Below are positions 44,475-50,283 of a DNA stretch of 50,283 nucleotides, piece after piece (position 1 is the first letter of the stretch; the number at the start of each line of letters is the position of its first letter). The notes beneath the pieces are model-generated. The model was not told where the DNA came from and made no database searches. It saw only the letters and a list, made by a program, of their open reading frames with translations. A program made the translations under genes and the position numbers. This DNA is from Acidobacteriaceae bacterium (GTDB lineage Bacteria; Acidobacteriota; Terriglobia; Terriglobales; Acidobacteriaceae). The DNA lies in NCBI GenBank assembly GCA_027452245.1, contig DAIDGW010000214.1, forward strand, positions 1 to 50,283, read 5' to 3'.

Positions 44475-44891
44475 ATGTCACAGAAAATTGGCTACCTGGC
44501 CTTGGTGGTGCGCGATTACGACGAAGCCATCGCCTATTACGTTGATATCCTGGGCTTCCGCCTCATTGAAGACACCGATATGGGAAGTGGCAAGCGCTGG
44601 GTTCTGGTCGCTCCTGAAGGATCTGCCGGTACAAACCTTCTGCTCGCCAAGGCGGCGGCGCCAGAACAATCCGCCCGCATCGGCGATCAAACCGGCGGCA
44701 GGGTATTTCTTTTCCTTCACACGGATAATTTCTGGGACGACTATCGTCGCTTCCAGGAACGTGGCGTCAAGTTTGTCCGCCCGCCGCGCGAAGAAAGCTA
44801 TGGTACCGTCGCCGTCTTCGAAGATCTCTACGGCAACCTCTGGGATTTGTTGCAGCTGAAAAACGCGCCGGTCTTGAGCAAGAACTCCTGA
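44475..44891 (+). CDS. VOC/glyoxalase-superfamily protein
   Basis: A 138-residue protein with the vicinal-oxygen-chelate fold: IGYLALVVRDYDEAIAYYVDILGFRLIED, FLFLHTDNFWDDYRRFQERGVKF, and VAVFEDLYGNLWDLLQL. The first usual metal-ligand position is not His, so it may not be a metal-dependent glyoxalase I; many such small members have unknown substrates. It follows the PAS kinase by 17 nt and abuts the convergent thiolase gene with no spacer. Confidence 0.88.
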   Translation: MSQKIGYLALVVRDYDEAIAYYVDILGFRLIEDTDMGSGKRWVLVAPEGSAGTNLLLAKAAAPEQSARIGDQTGGRVFLFLHTDNFWDDYRRFQERGVKFVRPPREESYGTVAVFEDLYGNLWDLLQLKNAPVLSKNS

Positions 44892-46085
44892 TCAGCGTTC
44901 GACCGCCATGGCGACCGCGTTTCCGCCTCCGAGACAGAGAGCCGCAATGCCGCGCTTCACGTCGCGGCGAATCATTTCGTAGATCAGCGTAACCAGCACT
45001 CGCGCCCCGCTGGCCCCGATCGGATGCCCGATGGCTACGGCCCCGCCATTCACGTTCACCTTCGCGGGATTCAGTCCGAGTTCGCGCATCACACCGAGCG
45101 CCTGCACCGAGAAAGCCTCGTTCAGTTCATAAAGATCGACATCTTCATTCTTCCAGCCGGTTTTCTCCCAGATCTTCCGCACTGCGCCCACCGGCGCCAT
45201 CATGACCCACTTCGGTTCGACCCCGCTGGTAGCCTGTGCCACGATCCGCACCATGGGCTTCGCGCCCAGTTCCTTGGCATGAGTCGCGCTGGTGACCACG
45301 AGTGCCGCAGCGCCGTCATTCACTCCCGGGGCATTGCCGGCAGTGACCGTACCATCTTTTTTGAAAGCGGGTTTTAGCGAACGAAGCACTTCGATCGTCG
45401 TGTCTTCCCGGGGGGACTCGTCTTTATCGAAGATCGTCGGGGCTGCGCCTTTCTTCTTCGCAGGAATCTCGACGGGAACGATCTGCGACTTGAAGCGGCA
45501 CTCTTTAATTGCCGACACGGCCTTGCGATGAGAATTCACGGCGAACTCGTCCTGCTCTTCGCGCGTGATGCCGTACTTTTCGGCGACATTCTCTCCCGTG
45601 ATTCCCATGTGGTAGTCGTTGTAGATGTCCCACAGGCCGTCGTGCACCATGGAGTCGACGATTTGCGCGTTCCCCAGACGATATCCTTTGCGCGCCTGCG
45701 GCAGCAGGTAGGGAGCGTTCGTCATCGATTCCATCCCGCCGGCCACTACCAGCGAACTGTTTCCGGTCTGCACCGCTTGCGCCGCAAGCGCGACCGCTTT
45801 CAATCCTGAACCGCACACCTTGTTGATTGTCATGGCACCTGTCTCCGGCGACAATCCGCCGAAGATTGCCGCTTGCCGCGCAGGATTTTGTCCCAATCCC
45901 GCGGCCACCACATTGCCCATGATGCACTCATCCACTTGCGCCGCATCCACCCCGGCGCGCTTCACCGCTTCGCGTACAACCATGGCTCCGAGTTGTGGAG
46001 CACTAAAATCGCTGAGGCTTCCCTGAAATTTTCCTACCGGAGTACGACATCCAGAAATGATGACAACATCGTCGAAAGAGGCCAT
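44892..46085 (-). CDS. acetyl-CoA acetyltransferase (thiolase)
   Basis: A 397-residue type II thiolase, condensing two acetyl-CoA or cleaving acetoacetyl-CoA. The nucleophile is C91 in [12 protein letters not shown]; the second site His is in [13 protein letters not shown]; the C-terminal catalytic Cys is in [13 protein letters not shown]. Full length and intact. Its role may be polyhydroxybutyrate or fatty-acid/branched amino-acid metabolism. It has its own upstream TATAAT (46121-46126, minus strand) and a palindrome beyond that. Confidence 0.96.
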   Translation of the reverse strand: MASFDDVVIISGCRTPVGKFQGSLSDFSAPQLGAMVVREAVKRAGVDAAQVDECIMGNVVAAGLGQNPARQAAIFGGLSPETGAMTINKVCGSGLKAVALAAQAVQTGNSSLVVAGGMESMTNAPYLLPQARKGYRLGNAQIVDSMVHDGLWDIYNDYHMGITGENVAEKYGITREEQDEFAVNSHRKAVSAIKECRFKSQIVPVEIPAKKKGAAPTIFDKDESPREDTTIEVLRSLKPAFKKDGTVTAGNAPGVNDGAAALVVTSATHAKELGAKPMVRIVAQATSGVEPKWVMMAPVGAVRKIWEKTGWKNEDVDLYELNEAFSVQALGVMRELGLNPAKVNVNGGAVAIGHPIGASGARVLVTLIYEMIRRDVKRGIAALCLGGGNAVAMAVER

Positions 46086-46120
46086 AAAATCGAGCTCCGC
46101 GCGAAGATTCGCAGGTTTCT

Positions 46121-46126
46121 ATTATA
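46121..46126 (-). promoter_or_regulatory. -10 element of the thiolase gene
   Basis: Read leftward this is a perfect TATAAT, 36 nt before the thiolase ATG. The -35 region (TCGATT, 17 nt upstream) is weak, consistent with activator help. Confidence 0.45.
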
Positions 46127-46158
46127 GATGCGTTGCTACGCGGAATCGACGCGAATGC

Positions 46159-46178
46159 ATGACATTGTGGAATGTCAT
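46159..46178. promoter_or_regulatory. perfect palindrome upstream of the thiolase promoter, candidate operator
   Basis: ATGACATT and AATGTCAT are perfect 8-nt inverted copies around GTGG, beginning 33 nt upstream of the thiolase -10. This is the size and symmetry of a TetR- or GntR-type site. The regulator is not in the window. Confidence 0.45.
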
Positions 46179-46302
46179 CTCGATGGAGCCGGCGGACGCT
46201 TTTCGGGCGCCGCAGCCGGCGAGAAATAAAATTTCTTCCGCGATACACGCGCCGTTTTCTCTTCTGATCAACCGCGACGCATTCGCATTGAGCATTTTTG
46301 TC

Positions 46303-46333
46303 TTGACAGTTGCCCTCGCATGACTTTGGTATT
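46303..46333 (+). promoter_or_regulatory. upstream copy of the duplicated promoter element
   Basis: TTGACA (46303-46308) sits in the context CATTTTTGTCTTGACA and is followed at equivalent distance by ATGACT, as in the downstream copy 65 bp away. Its -10 (around 46326-46333, TTTGGTATT region) is poor, so this copy may be weak or dead. Confidence 0.35.
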
Positions 46334-46367
46334 GGCACTCTACGCTTCTTCATGCGTCATTTTTTTC

Positions 46368-46396
46368 TTGACATCAATTTTCAATGACTCTATACA
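46368..46396 (+). promoter_or_regulatory. strong sigma-70-type promoter of the lysine-rich micro-ORF
   Basis: Perfect TTGACA (46368-46373), a 17-nt spacer, and TATACA (46391-46396). The predicted start is near 46403, leaving a leader of about 60 nt that contains GTTGCAA twice (46405-46411 and 46421-46427). This is the best sigma-70 promoter in the window. Confidence 0.7.
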
Positions 46397-46463
46397 TTCA
46401 ACTAGTTGCAACAAAACATCGTTGCAAATTTTTCCATGAAGAATGGAAGGGAGAATAGACAAC

Positions 46464-46505
46464 ATGGCAACCAAGAAAAAGGCAAAGAAGAAAAAGAAGC
46501 ACTAA
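46464..46505 (+). CDS. 13-residue lysine-rich micro-ORF
   Basis: The ORF encodes MATKKKAKKKKKH and stops. It has a strong promoter 70 nt upstream, a GGAAGGGAGA ribosome-binding site (46445-46454) about 9 nt before the ATG, and an intrinsic terminator starting 16 nt after its stop. Nine of 13 residues are Lys, so the peptide would be strongly basic, resembling the tails of histone-like or nucleic-acid-binding proteins. I recognise no family. Alternatives: the transcript is a small RNA and the ORF is incidental, or it is a poly-lysine leader that responds to lysine supply. The complete transcription unit makes chance less likely. Confidence 0.55.
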   Translation: MATKKKAKKKKKH

Positions 46506-46521
46506 GAAATTGAAGTCACGA

Positions 46522-46552
46522 GGGGACGCCAAAAGCGTCCCCTAATTTTTTT
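46522..46552 (+). terminator. intrinsic terminator after the micro-ORF
   Basis: GGGGACGC and GCGTCCCC form a perfect 8-bp GC-rich stem around a CAAAA loop (46522-46542), followed by TAATTTTTTT. It ends the short rightward transcript and lies just before the convergent helicase stop, so it may serve mainly the micro-ORF. Confidence 0.85.
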
Positions 46553-46578
46553 CTCTCAACCACTCCGCACCAACCCGC

Positions 46579-49533
46579 CTAAGAATCTTTCCCCATCGGA
46601 ATCAGTTTCTCCTGCGACGGGCACACACCACTGTAGGCGCAGAATGAACAATGAAATCCAGGCTTGGGAGCAAACTTCCCTTTAGCTATCGCGTGCGCCA
46701 CATCCGTCACCTTCTGATGCGCTTCCAGCAACTGGTCCGGCGTGCGTATGGTGACGACCGGCACGTTGTCTTCGACGTTGTAGAAGACCAGCGAACCGAT
46801 GTCGTATCCCCACTTCTCGCGGGCAGCGATGGCGTAGATCGACAGTTGCAGACTCTGATCGGCATCTTTCTGATCGCGGGCCTTGCCGGTTTTGTAATCG
46901 ACGATTCCCGCGCGGCCATCCGCCATACGGTCGATGCGATCGATGCGGCCCACTACGCTCGTGCTGTCGACCTTCACTTCAAACCATTCCTCGGTATGCA
47001 GCACCTGGGGCGCCGGCCTGCGGGTTGCTGCTTCATAGAAATCGGTCAGGTGCGCGATTCCCTGCTTCTCGTAGAGCTCGTGCTGGTAAGGTTCGTGAAT
47101 CTTTGCCTCGACCAGGTCGTCGCGGAATTGCGTGATCAATTCTTCGAGCAGCTTCGGGCGGCCAAGCCGAACCGAGTCATAGTACGTTTTCAATACGCGA
47201 TGCATGGCCGCGCCATATTGCATGGCAGCCACCGGACTGCGCGCCAGTTTCCAGTCTCGCTCCAGCTTGAACTGCAACGGGCAGCGCTCATAGGTATCCA
47301 CCGCCGATGCGCTGAGTTTCTCGTGCAGGCCGCGGCTGGGAGCCATCTCGACCCAATCGGCAATCCGGGAGCTTCCCGGCTGGAGCGCAGAGATTCCCGC
47401 CGCAATGTCCAGCGATCCCTGCGCTCCCATCGCTTCCCGCGAACGAACCCACCGCCGCAGCGCGGCATCCTGCAGCAACTCACGCACCATTCCCGGAGGA
47501 GTCTTGTCCTTCGTGCCCTTTCCCTGCTTGGCGTAGATTCTCAGCGAGTCCCGCGCCCGCGTCATGGCGACATAGAACAACCGGCGCTCTTCCTGCGTGT
47601 GCAGTGTCTTATCGTCGCCCTCGCCGGCAGAATCCGGATCGCGAAGATCATTGGGGAACTCGACTATGGTCTCGCGAAATGAAATAGGGAATGAGCTGCT
47701 GTTCGCCCGCAGGATGATCACGTGCGGAAACTCCAGCCCCTTGGCAAGATGCGCGGTCATCAACTTGACGGCATCTTCGCCCTCGCGAAGCGGTAACGGA
47801 ATCACCCCGTTCGCCTCGCGGAAGTAGTTGAGGTAGTCGGCAAGTTCCTCCAGCGCGGTCGTCCGGTTGATCGATTTCTTTTCCCACTCCGTGAGGAAAC
47901 TCAAAGCAGCCTGCAGGGCCGGAGACTTCCAGTCGAGTTGAAAATTCCGGGCAATCTTCTCGACAGCCGCTCGCCCCCTCGCACTGGTCTCGGCAATTTC
48001 CGCGCGCGTGCGGCGCAGCACTTCCAGAATACCCGGGCCGCCTCGCACTCCATCCAGCGCCGAAGCCAGGGTCACGACTCTGCCGTCCCGCGCATCGGAG
48101 GCGATCCGCCGCATGGTCGCACGGAGCTCCTCCGGATCTACATTGAACAAGCGCAACGCCGCAACGCGAAACAGGCTGATGTCATCCCCGGAAGAGACCA
48201 TGACCTGTATGCAGGCAAACAGGTCGCGCACCTCCGGAGTGTCGCTCACATCCATGCCTTCGATGGTGAAGGGAATCCCTGCTTCGCCCAGCTCTCGAAC
48301 CGCATCCTCGCGGTGGCTATGGGTACGATAAAGAATGGCGAAATCGCTCCACTTGCCGCGCAATTTCTTCCGCCATTCGGCAATCGTCGCGGCCACATCG
48401 GGGCCCTCGGCGTCCTTCCCCACGGAGCACACGCATTCCACCGGAACACTTGCCACCGGCTTGCCCTCGCGCAGCCATTCCTCTTCCCGGGCGGACTGCA
48501 ATGCAGCGCGCTTGTACCCGAGAAACGACTCCCGGTCGCGCGCAAACACCTCGGGATTCTTGTTGATCACCGTGAAGGCAGACTGCAGAATCGGAGTCGT
48601 CGAGCGGCGATTCTTCGCCAGCACGACCAGCTTCGCCTCGGGAAATTGCCGGTGGAACAACTCGAAGGCCGCGCTCGATGCCCCCCGAAAGCGATAGATG
48701 GCCTGGTCCGGATCTCCGACCGCAAACAGATTCCGGTCTGTTCCCGCCAAGGCGGCGAGAATCTTCACCTGCGCAAAGTTCACATCCTGGAACTCGTCGA
48801 CCAGGATGTATGGCGTACGCTCCCGTTCCTCCTGCAGCAATCGCGCGTCGCTCTGGAACAGAGCATAGGCGCGCGTAATCATGTGGCTGAAGGTGCCCCT
48901 GTTTTCCTCCACCAGCCATTTCTCCACCGTAGCGAACACGCGGGCAATTTCACGGCAGCGTCCGAGAACTTCCTCATCGGGAAGTTCATCGCTCGATTTT
49001 GAAACCCGGGGAATCGGCAACTCGCCGCGCTCCAGCCGTTGCACATAGTCCGCGTACTTCTCCGGCGTAACCAGTTCATCGTGACAGCGGCTGATAAAGC
49101 CGAGCAGGTCGCGGAGGAATTCCCCGACATTGGCCGCGCGAACGAAGTATTCCAGCCGCAAGTCCCGGATGCGCCGCCGCAGGTAGATCCACAGGTCCGT
49201 ATCATCCAGAACGTCGAAGCTCTTCCCCGTCCGCTGCAGCCAGGTGTTGCAGTAATCGTGGAAGGTGTGCGCCCGAACTTCTTTGCCGCCGATCAGGCCT
49301 CGAACCCTGCCGCGCATTTCGGTGGCGGCGTTGCGCGTATAGGTCAACGCCAGAATCTGTGAGGAGTCGGCATGGCCTTGCTGCACCAGCCGCGCAGTGC
49401 GATGTGTCAACACCGAGGTCTTGCCCGTGCCAGCGCCGGCCACGACCAGCATTGGACCATCCACGTGCTCGATGGCTTGCCGCTGGCGCTCGTCCGGAAC
49501 AAATGGAGCGGAATGGGAGGTCGATTTCGCCAC
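46579..49533 (-). CDS. UvrD-type helicase fused to PD-(D/E)XK nuclease with Fe-S cysteines
   Basis: A 984-residue superfamily 1A helicase-nuclease, starting at GTG. Helicase motifs: Walker A VVAGAGTGKTSVLTHR, ALTYTRNAATEMRGRV, Walker B ILVDEFQDVN, GDPDQAIYRFRGAS, and LMTAHLAKGLEFPHVII and VAMTRARDSL near residue 650. The C-terminal 250 residues hold a RecB-like nuclease (GRIDRIDRMADGRAGIVDYKTGKARDQ), with a Cys at CPLQFKLERD and a final CSFCAYSGVC cluster that would bind 4Fe-4S, as in AddB. This looks like a one-chain relative of AddAB/AdnB that processes double-strand ends. No separate AddA partner is visible nearby. Confidence 0.93.
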   Translation of the reverse strand: MAKSTSHSAPFVPDERQRQAIEHVDGPMLVVAGAGTGKTSVLTHRTARLVQQGHADSSQILALTYTRNAATEMRGRVRGLIGGKEVRAHTFHDYCNTWLQRTGKSFDVLDDTDLWIYLRRRIRDLRLEYFVRAANVGEFLRDLLGFISRCHDELVTPEKYADYVQRLERGELPIPRVSKSSDELPDEEVLGRCREIARVFATVEKWLVEENRGTFSHMITRAYALFQSDARLLQEERERTPYILVDEFQDVNFAQVKILAALAGTDRNLFAVGDPDQAIYRFRGASSAAFELFHRQFPEAKLVVLAKNRRSTTPILQSAFTVINKNPEVFARDRESFLGYKRAALQSAREEEWLREGKPVASVPVECVCSVGKDAEGPDVAATIAEWRKKLRGKWSDFAILYRTHSHREDAVRELGEAGIPFTIEGMDVSDTPEVRDLFACIQVMVSSGDDISLFRVAALRLFNVDPEELRATMRRIASDARDGRVVTLASALDGVRGGPGILEVLRRTRAEIAETSARGRAAVEKIARNFQLDWKSPALQAALSFLTEWEKKSINRTTALEELADYLNYFREANGVIPLPLREGEDAVKLMTAHLAKGLEFPHVIILRANSSSFPISFRETIVEFPNDLRDPDSAGEGDDKTLHTQEERRLFYVAMTRARDSLRIYAKQGKGTKDKTPPGMVRELLQDAALRRWVRSREAMGAQGSLDIAAGISALQPGSSRIADWVEMAPSRGLHEKLSASAVDTYERCPLQFKLERDWKLARSPVAAMQYGAAMHRVLKTYYDSVRLGRPKLLEELITQFRDDLVEAKIHEPYQHELYEKQGIAHLTDFYEAATRRPAPQVLHTEEWFEVKVDSTSVVGRIDRIDRMADGRAGIVDYKTGKARDQKDADQSLQLSIYAIAAREKWGYDIGSLVFYNVEDNVPVVTIRTPDQLLEAHQKVTDVAHAIAKGKFAPKPGFHCSFCAYSGVCPSQEKLIPMGKDS

Positions 49534-49569
49534 GTGCGGCTCAGAATACCACCTTGGCTTTTGAGGAAT

Positions 49570-50283
49570 TCAGGAGAGTTCCGCGGTTGCAATCACGACC
49601 GCGGCGATCGCAGCCGTCTCGGCGCGCAGAATGGTTTTGCCCAGCGAAGCGGATATCCAGCCAGTTTCTCGAAACGCCTCTAACTCGTCGTCGGTCCAGC
49701 CGCCCTCCGGGCCGATTGCCAACGTCACGCTCGACGGGGACGCCCCCGCAGCATTCTGCGCGGCTTGCAAGGCGTCCTTGAGAGGCACTTCTTTTTCGTT
49801 TTCCGAGAGGATAAAACGTGGACCAGAGATCGATTTCAGGATTTCGGACAACTTGATGGGATCATCGATCTTCGGAGGAGAAGCACGCCGTGACTGTTCC
49901 GAAGCTTGCGCGGCCAACCGTCGCCAGCGCTCGACCCGTTTCGTCGCGGCTGCCGTAAGATGCGCGTCGGTACGCCGCGCGACCAAAGGAACAATCCGTG
50001 CCACCCCGAGTTCAGTGGATTTCTCGATCGCCCATTCCATGCGATCGAATTTGAAGATGGAAAGTACCAGCGCGATCGGAGCAGCGGTGGCGCTGCTCAC
50101 TTCTTCCGCCAGATCGAAGGCAACGCGTCCCTCGCTGATGCTGGCAATCCGCCCACGCCGGACCGCCGAACCGGTGGAGATTTCAAATTCCTGCCCGACT
50201 CTTGCCCGCAGTACGCGCACCAGGTGGTCCGCGTGATCGCCGACGAGTGCAGCCCGGTCGCCCGATACTTCATCCGCCAGCCA
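49570..50283 (-). CDS. rsmE: 16S rRNA m3U1498 methyltransferase, 5' end outside window
   Basis: RsmE methylates N3 of U1498 in 16S rRNA. The frame remains open to the right edge: the extra 21 codons read WLADEVSGDRAALVGDHADHL and continue directly into VRVLRARVG, the PUA-like N domain of the family, so the true start lies beyond the window. The SPOUT knot signature is intact: LAIGPEGGWTDDELEAF and SLGKTILRAETAAIAAV. It ends 36 nt before the helicase-nuclease start and runs the same way, probably in one operon. Confidence 0.93.
   Translation of the reverse strand, partial: WLADEVSGDRAALVGDHADHLVRVLRARVGQEFEISTGSAVRRGRIASISEGRVAFDLAEEVSSATAAPIALVLSIFKFDRMEWAIEKSTELGVARIVPLVARRTDAHLTAAATKRVERWRRLAAQASEQSRRASPPKIDDPIKLSEILKSISGPRFILSENEKEVPLKDALQAAQNAAGASPSSVTLAIGPEGGWTDDELEAFRETGWISASLGKTILRAETAAIAAVVIATAELS

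Larger units (their letters stand above)
46086..46463. other. intergenic region between thiolase and the lysine-rich micro-ORF
   Basis: About 380 nt without a protein gene of normal size. It holds the thiolase -10, a perfect palindrome and the duplicated promoter elements listed separately. The half toward the micro-ORF (from about 46290) is clearly richer in A/T than the surrounding genes. Confidence 0.6.

Noticed and set aside
1-50283. tRNA, rRNA, CRISPR array, transposase, integrase or attachment repeats
   Set aside because: I looked for tRNA T-loop motifs with acceptor pairing, regularly spaced repeats and mobile-element proteins on both strands and found none that hold up.

Overview
The window looks like a chromosomal segment of a soil-type Acidobacteriota (Terriglobia/Koribacter-like). 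I infer this from the moderately high GC, the dense two-component and chemosensory content, long multi-GAF/PAS kinases, CslA-like glycosyltransferase, PDZ-bearing sensor kinase and gene style; no rRNA or marker protein is present to prove it. Both ends cut genes: a TPR protein at the left and rsmE at the right. I see no tRNA, rRNA, CRISPR array, insertion sequence or prophage.

Layout. 1-3557: end of a TPR protein, uvrB, and a small antitoxin/PIN-toxin pair. 3563-21035: a large signalling island. In its centre (12660-12967) lies a divergent control region with a convincing sigma-54 (-24/-12) promoter. Rightward run a periplasmic TonB-C-domain protein, an MCP, CheW, CheR, CheA, CheB, CheY and CheX. 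Leftward run a 1140-residue sensor kinase, a single-domain response regulator and an NtrC-type sigma-54 activator, each overlapping the next by 4 nt. Beyond the activator comes a second leftward operon: PilZ protein, an unknown 379-residue protein, a receiver-like plus histidine-phosphotransfer protein without an ATPase domain, and a divergent CheR. TGAGA/TCTCA palindromes occur in front of both operons, so the activator may tie them into one circuit.

21114-26368: an HxlR repressor divergent from a secreted protein made of two in-register copies of one domain, translationally coupled to a NIPSNAP protein; then a DUF72 protein, and a MurU-like nucleotidyltransferase coupled to a sugar kinase that carries a RapZ C-terminal domain as a fusion. 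26595-34328: RmuC, a PDZ/multi-TM/GAF/PAS kinase overlapping a sigma-54-type regulator with a GAFTSA loop, then an MlaE/MlaF-like lipid transporter pair without an MCE protein. 34351-42090: secreted M24 peptidase, orphan sugar-binding lipoprotein, CslA-like glycosyltransferase, secreted CocE-type hydrolase and ComM. 42328-46085: PAS kinase, VOC protein, thiolase. 46290-46552: a compact AT-rich unit with duplicated promoter elements, a 13-codon lysine-rich ORF and a strong terminator. 46579-50283: a UvrD-type helicase fused to a PD-(D/E)XK/Fe-S nuclease, and rsmE.

The strongest leads are the sigma-54/TGAGA-box chemosensory-PilZ circuit, the ATPase-less phosphotransfer protein in it, the kinase-RapZ fusion and the lysine-rich micro-ORF. 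All functions are inferred from sequence motifs read by eye; no database search was run.
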